In this document: positions 40,447-53,900 of the stretch, in pieces | Position numbering within the stretch: the first letter of the stretch is position 1 | Layout of the letters: every line of letters begins with the position of its first letter | Origin: Chamaea fasciata | Taxonomy: Eukaryota > Chordata > Aves > Passeriformes > Sylviidae | Length of the DNA stretch: 64,000 nucleotides | NCBI GenBank assembly: GCA_029207755.1 | Contig: JARCOQ010000001.1 | Coordinates: 90,135,637-90,199,636 of the forward strand | Direction of reading: 5' to 3' | Translations under genes and position numbers: made by a program | Notes under the pieces: generated by a model | Databases searched by the model: none | What the model was told of the DNA's origin: nothing | What the model saw: only the letters and a program-made list of their open reading frames with translations

Positions 40447-40490
40447 GTGTGTGTGTGTGTGTGTGTACACACACACACACACATATATAT
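40447..40490. repeat. (GT)10(AC)8(AT)4 compound palindromic microsatellite
   Basis: GT10 at 40447-40466 switches without a spacer to AC8 at 40467-40482, followed by (AT)n to 40490. The 17 bases on each side of the switch (40450-40466 and 40467-40483) are perfect reverse complements, giving a zero-spacer inverted repeat that could extrude as a cruciform or fold as an RNA hairpin. Alternating purine-pyrimidine sequence also favours Z-DNA. Confidence 0.95.
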
Positions 40491-43400
40491 CTCTCAGCAA
40501 AAATGTGCATCTGCAAATACAGAACTCAGACTGCTCCCCCAGTGAACCAAGCATACCAGGCCAAAGCCTATGCAGTTTAGCTACATTGTTTAATATAGCT
40601 GTGCCCACCAGGAACCTGATGCCTTCTAGGCTTGATGCTGCGGGTGGAGGTCCCCTTGAAAATCGGGGAAGGACATTATATGCCTGCTGGATGACCCTGT
40701 ACTCACCCCCATTTAAACCTTTCCAGTATGAATGGGTTTCACTGGTTTAAAGAAACCAAAGAGGAAGTTTTGGCTCACTTGACTCACTTTGATGGAACTG
40801 TAGCAGCTTGTACCTACATGAGTAGCTCCACCACCAAAACTCTGCGAAAGGACCACGGCCAGCAGTGAAGAGTGTGGCATCGCCAAAGCTAGGGCATGGC
40901 AAACTCTACCCACAAAGAAACTTGCACTGCGATGGACCTGCAAGTTTGCATAAATGTGACCCAAAGCAGGTCTGGGTGATGCAAGGAGTCCCTTGTCTTA
41001 GCTTGGAAACGTTTAACTTGATTTCTTCCACTTTCATGTAAGTCTAAAGGATGTCTATTTCAGGCAATCATCAGGTTTAAAAATAGATTTAAAGAAAGAA
41101 AAAAGAAATCTGCTCAATTGTTTAACCCAGGGAGGAGTAATGACAGTCAAATATGCTGAACCTATTGCTGGGAAGCCTCAGGATACCGGTGCCTGAATCA
41201 AATTTACTGAACCTGATAGGGAACCAAGTACGTTGAATTGACACAGACTCCTGGGATGGACATACTCATACTGCACTGCAAGCGCAACATGTTGATTTTG
41301 CTTGATGTACTACCCGAAAAGGGAGATTTCCATCAGAATAATTTTGTCCTCGTTTACATTGCCAACTGGAAGAGTATCTTTTAAAGCTAGGAGGGAAGTA
41401 CCCATTGAAGCTGGGAGATGGAAACTAAACCTATACTCTTTGCTCCTAATCCAGTAAAAGGACGTGTATGATGAGACCCTAAAGCTACTCTAAATGTATT
41501 TTCAGGTCAGTGTAGTTCTATCAGTAAATATTCTGCACAAAAATAAGCTATATAAGCAGGGGACACCTACACTCCAAGCTCACTCTTCAGTATTAAATAC
41601 ATCTGACTTCCAAAACATTATTTAGCAAACGAGTCAAGAATTTCAGACTGAGCAACACCAAAGCACTGCTTTGCCACTCACAAACTCCATGAGACCTGTT
41701 TGGGTTGGCATTCAATCCCCTCATCCCTCCCCCACTCCCTGATCAATGGCAACAGTCAAACTTTACTGGAGATATTAGAAGTACATCAAAGACAACCATT
41801 AAGCTTTTAAGTGCACTAATTGACATTTTAGCACTTACAAATCCATCTATGTGTTCAATCACTCAATTTAAAAGATTTGATACCCCGCCTGGTAAGAGTT
41901 CCCTGTATTTTTAGAGGGTAGAGGATTTTCAAAGCTGTTTTCTTTTCCCTCAGACAGGATTTTAGAGAATTCAAATTACAAATATAATGCACTTCAAAAA
42001 GTAACACATTTCACAAATTTAAGAGCTCTTCCATAAAAGCTGTAAATGGCATCACAGCTATAACTCACAGGCTTCTAAGCTCCAATGAATTCTGCAGCTG
42101 TTGCGGCACATTGAAGCCAAATCATTGTTACCTTCACACCACCACAACTGAAAACCCCAGCTATGATATTACTAACTGCATGGTGCTACATGAAAAAGAG
42201 GAGGGAAAAAAGGAACCCCTGCGTGATTTTGCAGCTCCTTCTTTCTTCCTTCACAAAGCCAGCATTAAACAGGTGCTAAAACCATGAGGGACTGCTTAAG
42301 GTTTTCCTACAATGACTATCCCACAATAGGATCCAGGGAAGCATTTCAGAACAACTGTCCCCACGGATGCTGTTACATCAAGAGGATACAGCACTCCACT
42401 CCCCAGGTATGCTGACTTAGAGCAGACAAGCCACTACCCACGGCCAAGCCTAGCCTCTGATTACAGAAGAGCATCTCAATGACAGCAGGTCTGGACCCTT
42501 CTTCTATTACTGTCACATACCAACATGTTCACCTTCTGTTCTGTTAGAGAAATTTTCATTCAGTCCCAATATTTAAGGCAACAAGAGAGATCAAATTAAA
42601 TTCCCAGGGTTTTAAGCCGTTCAGTTCATTGCTAGATCTATTTTAGGGTCTGAGGCTGCCAGCCACCCCCACAGAATCTGCGCGCTAAACAAGGCTTTTG
42701 ACAGGCTTGTTTATACCTTCTGCAGCAATCAAAGGCAAAACATTACAAATCAAAGAACCAGGAGACAAATACAGTACTGTGCATAAGAGAACCCTTCAAA
42801 AGCTAGCCAGCAGCAAACCTGCTGCTCACCGAGCCCCGCGGAGTAATGTGAGATAACACAGGAAAACAGAAATTGATAGTTAAGTAAGAACAGGCTTGTG
42901 CTGTACATATGCAAACATCTGCAGGCAGGACCTCTGAAGCACACATCCATCAAAAGAAGCAGATGCAGAATCACAAGAAAAGGAAGAGGGGGGAAAAAAA
43001 GTATTCTTTTCTCCTAAAGTACCATGGAAGAAGGCCATAATTTAAGAATTCCAGTTTAAAGACTGCAGGGGACTTTAGGTTTTTATTGGTTCCAGAAAAA
43101 CAACAAAGAAGCAGGCACAGACAATGTACAGTATTTCTGAGACTAGGATTTAAATGGAAATGGCAAAGGCTGCATCTTGGGGCCTAGGCAGTTACACCAC
43201 ACAAGGCAGCTACCTCCAAAGCATGTCCTTCCTTAGAGAAGGCAAAATCACATTTTCTGTTCAATTCTTCCCTCAGTGGAACACGCGATATGGATGGAGT
43301 CCATTTTACTCAGTGACATGCTCACTATGAACTGCACAGGCCGTACTTCAACAAACCTGCCATGTCAGGGAAGCATCTAAGACGTATGTTAAAATTACAC

Positions 43401-45066
43401 CCAGAAGAAATTTAGCAGTACACCTTTGCTACTGTGTTCCTTTAAACCTTTCACCTCTTAAACTGCAAGTTCAATGTCAGATTATAAACATCGTAAAAGC
43501 TCATAAAACCCAATCATAAACCTGCCAGCTCATTTCAAGATTATTTGCTCTTAGCCTTGCAAAAACATCATAAGCAGTACAAGAATTGCATCATTTCTCT
43601 GCGAACCTTCCAACCCTTCAACTGCATCAAGCTAAGGGATGGGCAAGTGTTACAGCCTTACCTCAGAGAAAGACCTTTGCAGGTGATTTTCACAACAGAT
43701 CACCTGCCTGCTAAACCATCCACAGCAACATCCCCAACAACAGCTTCTGATGAAATCACCTGCTACTTCACCTTCCTCTTGCAAAATCTAGCTTTGTGTG
43801 TTACCACCACAACAGATCAAGACATGAAAACCTTCTGCAACTGCAGCAGGAGCAAATGCAAATTCGAGATTTTGGGACAAGGCTGTGGGGCTCCATTTAG
43901 CAATGCCTACCTCCAGCCCTCCCAAAGTCTGAGCCAGGCAGCACTGCAGCTGCCCAGGGAGTAGACAGAAGCACAGGCTGATATACACTTCCCCCATACA
44001 TCATCAGCATCAGGTGCTGGTTGTTTGCATCAGCCTGCTGTAGGAAAAGAGGGGGCACTTCATTATGTGGGCTGGATTTCCTGCACGACCAGCCACATCA
44101 TTTCAACCCTCCCAAGGGAAGACTGTGGGCTTGATGGAAGCTGTCTATTGCTTCTCTGTGGAAAAGGATGGTTTTAGTGGAATGAAATTGTCATGGGGGT
44201 CCAGACAGAGCAGGGCTTATCAAAAACAGGTTTCGGCCAAAACACTGCAGGAACTGGCTAAATCTATCTAGCGACACCACAGTGATGGTTATGAAGGCCA
44301 TTTGCAATCAAGTCTGTGATTCGAACGTACCCACAGCACCGACAATAAACTCATCCCGAACTTCACACTTTAAGCACACAACAAACCACTCTGGTTTTCA
44401 GCTTTGCTGTGCACTTGCAAAAGGCAAAACAGGGTAGCCAGAAGAAAGAAGGAAAATAATGAAGACTGGATTAGAGAAGCCCTACATTTTCAGGTGTGGA
44501 TCAGCTCTTGCAGTCTCTTGGCAAATGAAGCAGCAACAGAGAATCATCCAGGCAAGTTTAGGCGCTGTGTTTCTGTTTATTTTAATTTGCAGTCTATTGA
44601 GTTTACTTGTTTTGTTAGCTCATTCATGAGTAATGGTGGAAGCGGAGGCTGAATGCAATGATGGACTGGGCAAGGCAGATACATCCACCCAAAGAGGGAA
44701 CCTCAGCCACCAGCCTCTGCTCCCTGCAGAACACGCAGACCTGATAGAGCCCACCATTCCTGTGACACTGTGAGCTGGCAAAAGATTAACTAACTGTAAT
44801 TTCAGCCCACTGCAATCCCTTATCGAAAGGCCATGACAGATACAAGGAGGAGGAACAGAACAGTCATGATTACACTCCATGTTGTGAGCAGGCACAAATC
44901 TGTTAGCTTGATTTTCCTACTGGAGCAGTTTCAGGTGCACTGAGCACATGATCACATCCAGTCACGTTCCATGAATGCAACACCCTTTGAGAGCAGTGGC
45001 TCCAACAGGATGCAGGGATGGAGCTGTGTGTGCCTTGGGAGAGCAGATCATGCTGAATCCTAATTT

Positions 45067-45089
45067 AAAAAAAAAAAAAAAAAAAAAAA
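45067..45089. repeat. A23 homopolymer
   Basis: An uninterrupted run of 23 A on the plus strand. No polyadenylation signal or recognisable retrocopy body lies just upstream, so it is listed as a simple repeat only. Confidence 0.93.
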
Positions 45090-47161
45090 GTGTAACTTGT
45101 TTAAAAGCCTTTGCATCACTGGGTGACCTACTCCTCCCCATGACTCCTGCATCCTAGCCATTGCGAGTCGCTGCATACAGATGTAGCAGCAATGGTACGG
45201 CTTAATCAGTCAATGTTTTCACAACACATATTTCAAATATTAAGCACTTATTGAAGACTTAGAAGTTACTGTGTAAATATTTGTATTATATTATACTGCT
45301 AATGCTTCCTCGCCAACTGTGGAATTTTAAATCTATCTCGTCTGATAAAGCTTTATTTACATATCACACTGCTCTCGATACTCAACAAAGTGAACTGACT
45401 AAATTTACACCAACTCCATCGAAGGAGTGCTTGTCAGAAAAGAGCAATTCAATGATTTTCTGCCTCTGTTGTGTGACCAAACTAAACCATAGGCAGTCAC
45501 ATGGCTTGTTTTGGGTTGATGTGTTTTCACTAGGCAACAATGCTCCCAGGGAAAGCATTGCACAAATGCACCTTGCTCTTCAAATATGACACAACGATCA
45601 CAGTCTACACTGAGAGCTGCATACTCCCAGCACAGAGTCTCTGCTCAAAATCTGGGAAGCTGGTGGTGCCCACTGACCTTACATCCACAGCACTGCTGCA
45701 GTTGCTTTAGCCATGAGGCGCTCCCAGGATGCTATAATTGGCGCTCAGGCACCAAAATAGGCCCAGGGGTTCCAGACCAGAGAATCAGGATTTCAGCCAC
45801 CAGTTCAGGCAAGCAGACTTTGTCACTTTATTTTATTCTGGTCAGATTATCACCTCCCACTATTTTACAAGAGGAGAAGGCCATGAGAAGCTGCTAACAC
45901 TCAGACAAGCAGTTAATGCTTGGCAAAACATGATCAACATGCAACCAACAGCAAATGCGAACACCCTTATTAGTCCCAAAGTACCTTACATGGAAAAAAT
46001 AACAGCCACCAAAATGCGGTGAAGTTCTTTTCTATTTCTGAAAAAGATTACAGATTGAAATGGCCTGGTTTTCCACACAAGCTTTAGGAAATAAAACCTC
46101 TTAACCTGTCCCTCCCCTTCTCCCACAAAAACCCCTAAAAAGCAAAAGAAAACTTATGGGACTTCATATCTACTCCAACAGTTGACATCAAGTTGATCAC
46201 CACATCATCTTTGAAAAATCCGAGCATCTAAATCACTCACAGAATTGAAGAAAACCTTGTTGTACGGTAACAATCTGTTTACTCATTGAATTTAACTCGC
46301 AGATTTATTCTTTGTTTTACATACAGAAGGAGAATTTACTCTCTGATGAACTTAGTTAGACTTGCACAATCAAATGCTGAAAAGGAAAAAAATTGAGTTG
46401 AAGTTGCATGCTACCTTTCAACAGCTCTGCCAGCTGGAAATATGCCATCAATTGTCTGTTCCCTACGTGACTCGAAAGCAGAAGAGTCTGCTTAATAGAA
46501 ATTCACTCAATTTCACCTTGTTTACTTCAGGTTTAAGAAAACGGCCGGGAAGAAGATAGATTAAATACTTTTCCTTTTACAAATATCCTCCTGTCTCTAT
46601 TAGTAACAAGCCTTTAGTTTCAGACCAAATTATGACATTTCTGATCTAAAGTGCTACAGAAATTGAAAGAACAGAGTAGAAATGGATATATTAGAAGAAT
46701 TTTCCTTAGTTTCAAAATCTGAACAGTATCATACTAAGAAAAAAATAAGTACCTCCAAGCATTCTGTATGTGTTAGTGCCAAGCTATGCATTCAGTCAAT
46801 ATTTGTGCATTTCTGTTCTGGAGAGTTATGTTCTACTTCCATAGAAAGTCACAGGCACACATAAACAAATAGCAGAAAGCAACAGTTTTTTGTCAACCGC
46901 TTATTCAAGAAAAACAAAATTCAGTATATGTCACTTCTGCACAAGCCTTTACCCTATTTTTTGCTACGCACAGGAAAGGACAGACAGACATCCACACAAA
47001 GAAGTACATGATACGTATTGCCCATGAGCTGCTGTGTCTCAAGCTTCAGGCAGCACAGCTGAAGCTCTGTCACTCACAGCCTAATGACAGCGGGCCAATT
47101 CACTTGCCCCAGCCTACTACAGATAAATAAACATGGAGCACGTTGTACACAGACATCGGTC

Positions 47162-47175
47162 TTTTTTTTTTTTTT
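47162..47175. repeat. T14 homopolymer
   Basis: A run of 14 T on the plus strand, in otherwise ordinary intron sequence. Confidence 0.85.
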
Positions 47176-47939
47176 CCACCTTACCAGTCAAGAAATGCTA
47201 CTAATACAACAATTACTTAACCATGTAAATTGGAGGTTAATAAAAAGACCATGCTTTGAGTGACAATATCTACTCTGCCATCACAGAACTCTTTTTTCCC
47301 TACAAATAAATGTTATTATCCAGAAATTGAACCCTGAGTGGTGAACTAGTAGCTTTCGTTCTTAGACACTTCAATACATTAAGTGCTTTGCATTATGGAC
47401 AGATCAACTGCCCATTCACTAAGGAAGGTTACCAAAGTGATGCTGTAATCTCATTTAGCTTCCCCAGTGTTTACCTTCTACAGCCATTCTTGGATAGCAG
47501 GGGGAAGAAAACCAACCATGCCAGAATAAAGCTGGGATATTTCAAATGTGGAATGAGAAAATAACTACTTCTCAGGTTAGAGACCCTTTTGTTCCAGCTA
47601 CCTCACCAAAAGAGTATGATGCCAAAAGTATGAGGAGATAGAAACGGATTAACAGATTTGAAATATTTTGAAATGTAAATGAAAAAGGCAGCAAATCAAA
47701 ATGCTGTTAAAGTTACTTAACAGTTAAACAATCTAGTGCAGTATACAGCAAACGTCATTGGGTAAAAATTTGGATTCCTGACCAAAAGTACACACAAGAC
47801 CAAGGCAAGGATAAAAGGAGGGTAAAAAACACATAAACCACAAAGTTTGAAAGCAATCATTCCATTTGCACCTTTTTTCCTGTGTTTCTGGCCCGTAACA
47901 CTTGTACCCCTGGATGCCAATCTGGTAAGATTCTCACAA

Positions 47940-47960
47940 CCCCCCCCCCTCCCCCACCCC
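47940..47960 (-). other. Candidate G-quadruplex in JARID2 pre-mRNA
   Basis: The plus strand is C10, T, C5, A, C4. The minus strand, which is the JARID2 sense strand, therefore reads G4-T-G5-A-G10. That supplies four or more G-runs of at least three with single-base loops, the arrangement that favours a stable G-quadruplex in the nascent RNA and non-template DNA. Confidence 0.6.
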
Positions 47961-47962
47961 GC

Positions 47963-50900
47963 TATTTCCTATAATAATAAACCCTCTTACTCCTGTTGCA
48001 GAAAAGGTTCTGAGCTGAAAACTACTAGAACTTGGAAAATGGACAGGGAAAACAAAAAGGTCAAAATTCATCTCCAGAAAGATTGGGAAGGGCAATAGGA
48101 GAAAAACCAACAAACAAACAAAGTTACTGGTGCAAAAATAATATCTTTTGCCTCAGTCAGGTAAAAAACATGAAGTATTAATTTTAAAAATATAGTTAGG
48201 AGAAATAGGACAAAAAAACTGTGCATGAGAAGGCTGATCAGAGTCTTCACTTTAGGAAAGAAACCAACCTAAGGAACAATTTTTACCTCTGGACAATAAT
48301 CAGCTTTTGGTGTGCAGTGTGCTGTAAGTGGAGACCCATGGAGAGGGGAAGAGTGGAAAAGCAAGGCTGGGTGAAAGTTGCAGCATTGGGAAATCCCCAG
48401 CATATATCTCAAATGTGCAGAACTAAGCCCAAAAAATGAAACATTCACAGACCTCAAAGTATTTAATATTGCAAAGTTGCATACAGTATGCCACTGCTGA
48501 ACGCCATGTCCAATTTCATCCATAAATAAATCGTTTTTACATGGAATTTCCAGAAAATAACGCATGCTTGTCTGCTTGTGCTGAAATTAGTCCTTTTCTT
48601 TGCACTGCAGACATGCCTAACCAGAAATATGGCTGGCCCAGGATAAGCACTCGAGGACGCAGCACCAGCTATGATGCAGATGGCACCATGACCCCATTCC
48701 ATAATAAATCTTATTTTAATTTAGGAAACAGTTTTAAGATCCTGGACATGTTAATTACTGTGAGGAAGAGATGCTCAGGGAAAGAGACCCATTAGCTACG
48801 GCTGCAGGCATTGAAACCTGCACAAGAAGACCCTGCATACTGGGTGGGGGGCAAATGGGCCAAGCTCAGGGCGGATCAGTGATCACCCAGGCAGTGGGAT
48901 GAGCTCACAACAGACACTGGCACAGCTGGAGGTCTCTGGCATGACTGTGTTCATTCATGCTGCAGAGTGCCATGGCCCAGGAAGGAAGGAAGGACAGACA
49001 TTGAAATGGGAACACAGAAAAGGCTACCAACTGCCCTCAGGATTGGGTACAGAACGTGGTGAGGCTGGGACCAGCATGGGAAGACATTAAACACAGAAGG
49101 AGACACATGTGGAAAATGTTTTCACCATTATTTCCTCTACAGTGCATCTCAAGCACCTCAAATGGGTTCATTCCCTCAATTTTATGTTACCGAATTTCTC
49201 TTACATGAAAGAGAGAAAAAGACATGTTTCTGCTTGAGCAGTAACTCAAGGTGCCAAACCACCTTGGGACCAGGGCAGTGAAATTTCACTTCTCAGGGAC
49301 AGAGACTTGCTCATCCCCTCAAAAAAATGTGTGCTTCCACACAAACTCTGCAGCAAGCAGTCGCAAGGGCCACCGTGTCTAAAAGGCCACTGTGTCTGAG
49401 AGCTAGAAACCAATCCCACTGCTCAACTCCAACACTGCTCCACTCCCAAGCCCAGTTGCATAGGGCGAGGAGAGGCAGGGCACCCATCCCGCTGAGGCAC
49501 GTGCTGCCGGGGAGGGAAGCTCACAAAAACCTGCCCTACGCATAGAAGAGCACCTCTGCAGAGAAGTCCAAACCAGTACAGGGGAAATCAGCCCAGAAAG
49601 GAAGAGACAAAATAGCTTAACTTGATTTTTATTTTGTTTTCCCCACTCACCCTCTTATCTCTACTGCTATGCATAGCTGAAAATAAAGGGAGTTCAAAAG
49701 CAAAATCAATTGGTAAATGGAAGCACCTCATCTCCATTTTAGCCAAGCATTTAAGCAACAAAGATGGGGCTGTTTATTTACTCATTTATGAGAATCACGT
49801 TTGGGTGCACCTCTGGAAACATGGGCACTCTCCCATTCACTAGCAGGGAAAAGGCAGGATGATGGTCTCAGAAGAGCTTCCCCAGCTGCCAAACCAAGTG
49901 AAACACAAGTAAAAAATTCAGCTTACTTGGTGTTCACAGACATAAAACTGAGTTAACCAAACAAGTTGCTTTGTGAGCAGCTGAATTAATGAGGTCTGAC
50001 AGCATGCGGACTCCTGATCTCAACTTCCCCCGCACTGTGCTTGCTGCTGCCCAGCACACAGACCCAGTGGCCAGGAAGGGCCACCAGCTTTCCTCCCACT
50101 CCTCAGTTAAGCTACACCATTTGCAGGAGTTACCTTTGCAAATCCTACCCCTTTGTGCAATTTTAGAGACATCTGCTGACAGATTACAAGCTGTCAGATG
50201 GGCAGAAGGGTGATGGGAGCATACTAGTCTACTCCCCACTCATGATGCCCTCTTCCCTTCATGGTATCCTTGCCTTGCTGCTCCATGCATTCAGCATGGC
50301 CCAAACCCTCATTCTGGCCATCAGTTCCTCAGGCCCTTCACCAGCTTTCCTCCTTGCTATCAGAGCACACTGGATTTCTGTTCATGTGCTTCCAGTCTTC
50401 ACTGAAAACAACATTCAAGATGTCTGTGAAGCATCTTACACTTCATCGTAATTTTCCCAGATTTTCTTCCAAAGGCTTGGCAGCCATCTACCAGCATTAC
50501 ACCTCCAGGAAGGAGGAGGAAACGAAGAGAGGAAAAGCATGCAATTGCTAGAAAGCTCACAAAACCAATGAAATTACATCAGATCATCTGATCTCAGCAT
50601 TATCTCACCCCTACAGAACAGACTCGTGGTCCAGCCCAAAATAATCCAACAGCACAACTGCATACGATACCTGCAAGTGTGTACTCTTGCAAATATCTGC
50701 AAACTAAGTCAGAGATCTTACAATTTTATGAATGAAGGCCACAAATTTCCAGTAACTTTACCTTCTTTCTGGAGTATAGTTGTCTAAATGCAATTTATGG
50801 CTGTTGCTTTTTACTTTCAGCTTGTGTAAAGTCCAACTTTTTTTCCTACTCAACAGAAGGGGAGAACACAACATTTAAAATACTACCCTAAGTTTATGAG

Positions 50901-53900
50901 TAAGGTGACCTAATCCTACAAATCAAGTACTTATAAACCAGTGCTCTTTTTTCAAATGTTTCCTGCATATTCCAAATCATCTGATTCACCTCTATGGACA
51001 AAGTACAAGTATTAGAGGCATCTTAGTCCATCTAACAAGGAACGTGCTCAGATAGTTCTTAATAAACTGAACACAAAAAATATCCATCACAGCAATGATT
51101 TCCACTTTAAAATGCATCACAGTGCTGAGGTCAAAGAAACTGGTCAGTTACGGAGAGGACGCTCTTATTCTTGAACCTGGATGAAGTGGAAAATTAAATC
51201 AAAACACCAGGACAACTGTAAGGTGGAGTTCATAAATACTACACATAAGGGAACTGATGTCCATTCTGTCTTGCGACAACTATCACAGTCATAACTTTTC
51301 ATAACTTTTTTCAAGGTTTCAGAGCTGTTGTGACAAGACAGTTTCTGGACAGGATTATCTATGAAAGTCAACTAACACAAAACTGAACAGTGTGTGCGTA
51401 GCACAGATGAAAACAACCATTCTAGAAGGAAATATAAAATAAATGGTTTTCATCAAATTGTGGTCTCCAAAAGGAAGGATACATGGGGTTGCTTTCAGTG
51501 CACTGATTAGAAGAGTGACAAGTGACATCAGAATTGGTGTGCAGAGCTCATTACCTGCTTTCCAGCACCTACCACAATGCAATAAATTTTCACTTCCCAT
51601 AGGCACTGTGGAAATTCTGAAGGCCTTTGTAACAAAACCAGGATTCATCTTTCAGCTATGACAGGTCCAAACAGCTTTCATTTCTGCAACACTGGAAATG
51701 TAGGGAGGCACATCTCAAGTAGTCATACTAGCAATTTGACATTCAACAACAAACACTGCAAATTCACCAGGAATGATTTACTAAAAACTCAAGCAAGTAA
51801 ACAGCCAGCTACCAAAGAAAAAGTCTTTTCCATTCTGTAAAAACTCACTGTTTTCAAAGGTACACCTTAAGTATACGAAAAAGACTTTTAAAATTATTGC
51901 ATGATAATCTATATCAAGAACCACCATGTCTAGCTGAAACGTAAGGTTTTCTTTCTGTAAATTAGAAGACTCTTCCCAATCCTTTTACCAAGAATAAACT
52001 GTTCAAATAATCTAAAAAAATACTCTTCTCTGTCCCTCCCACCCTCCAGGTTCAGCATTACAGGTAAACAGCACACCTTAGGCATTAACAGCCTTGAGCA
52101 ATATTAATAGCTGGACAGCAAGATCAGGAATCAACTGGTTAGTGCGATTAGAGAGAGAAGTAAAAAGTCTGGGGAAATGAGGGCATCTATCAAGGCCAGA
52201 GAGAAGTTAAATATAACCTGTTTCAAGATCTCCTTTCCTTCTGTCGCCAGTTCGCAACCCTTTGCTTCAGCTGATCATAAACAGCAACTTTGGAGGCTTC
52301 GTTGTTTTTTCGTTTGGGTTTTGGTTGGTTTTTTTTAATAAGGAAGTATTAAAACTGATTTTATGCTGCTACTCCTGACAGAACTCAGAGAAGTTCATGA
52401 CAAACCCTTTTTTCCCTTCTATGTTGGAAAGTACTTGACTTGTAAGAAAATGCAGACCATCATTCCAATCTAACCTGGGGACTGAGTCTTACATCCACAC
52501 AAGGGCTGAGAGCTGAGTCAATTTCCCTTTCAGATACAGAATGAGCTCCCTTCAGACCGAGATGTATGGAAAAATTCTCTTACTGTAAGCAACCAACAAC
52601 TAGTGTCTCATGCTCCTTACTAAAAGAATCTTTGAAACAGATCCTCACTATGTCTGTCTGGTTTTGTAAAGGTTTTCAACAAATTTAAGTAAAAGTGGCA
52701 TTAAGGATGTGAGAGCACGGGCTTCAGCTTTAGCTACCAAACCACCATGACATATTTTGGGTGTACCCAGAAGGCTCACACTCCAGTTGCTCACCCAGGC
52801 TCAAACTCAAGCTGCTGCATCCTCACGCATTTTATTTTCTTCCACGTATTTAGAACCTCTGCTGGTAGGCTGAAGAAAGAGTGGGCAACACCCACATGAG
52901 CTGAAATTGCACCTTCTTGTTACCACACAGACACACACCATTACAAATGCAATCAAGTTTGGGAATGCAGGCACAACAGCCCAACCCCTCATGTAAACAG
53001 AACTGTAAATCAGCCCTTGTGATCCACCTCGTGTTTGGGAAAATTATTTTATGATCCCATCTAGGGCTTGCTTGGAACTGCGGTTCCATGCAGACTGGAG
53101 ACTCTCCAGCCCTGGCACAATGGCTGCAGCATGAAGGTTGCCAAAGATGCTCAAGATGCAGCAAGGTATGCCAGAGAGGAGCTGGAGACACAGGAGTGGC
53201 AAGAAAAATGATGGAGGTAGAGACAACTGCAAATGTGATTAATGTTCCTGATCCCGTGAATAGCAATGCAAAGAGATTTCTTACTGTGGAAACAACATGA
53301 TTAAGAACAGAGGAGGAGCCTGGGAAGTTGAGAATCAATTTAGGCATTTTGCAGTGTGATTATGACAGTCCCCTACTATCTTACTGCTGAATGTTCATTG
53401 GCACTGCTAGAACAGACAGATAAAACCAGAAGTCCATAAAGTACAGTGCAAAATTTTTGCATTGTTACACTTCAATTCATCTGCAAATCCTTACACATGG
53501 GGCAAAATTGAATAACTCACAGACACACCAAGTACCACACACACATTTATCACCTTAATGGCTGGGGATGGGAGGAGATGTTTTTCACTTTTCTAAAATC
53601 GAAGGCATATACATCCAAAAAATCCACAGTATAAAATGACAGATTCTTTGGAAGTCAAAAGGAGATGTCAAAGAGATTTTCATCTGTTGGGGATTCCACT
53701 GAGAAGCATACATAATATTGCCATGAAGTCAGGAAGCAGATATGGTGGTTATATTTAAGTAGTTCAGCAGGAAGTCAGGCTGAAGAGAAGCAAGGAAAGT
53801 TAAAAAAAATATATATACTCCTCTTACTATACACTTGCTACTTGGAAGCAATAGAGCTGACTTTAAAAAAATTTTAAAAGCAGCAATGAATTAAGAAGAT

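Larger units (their letters stand above)
40491..47938 (-). other. JARID2: JARID2 intron 1, no recognised gene or transposon
   Basis: Mixed intron sequence with an A23 run at 45067-45089 and a T14 run at 47162-47175. The longest frame (43545-43964 plus, 139 codons) has no recognisable domain and atypical composition for a real protein. I see nothing else. Confidence 0.6.

Noticed and set aside
43545..43964. A 139-codon plus-strand frame
   Set aside because: No recognised family, no promoter or splice context, and residue use like random intron sequence.
45067..45089. A23 run as the poly-A tail of a processed pseudogene
   Set aside because: No AATAAA-type signal, no target-site duplication and no coding-like body could be seen immediately upstream.
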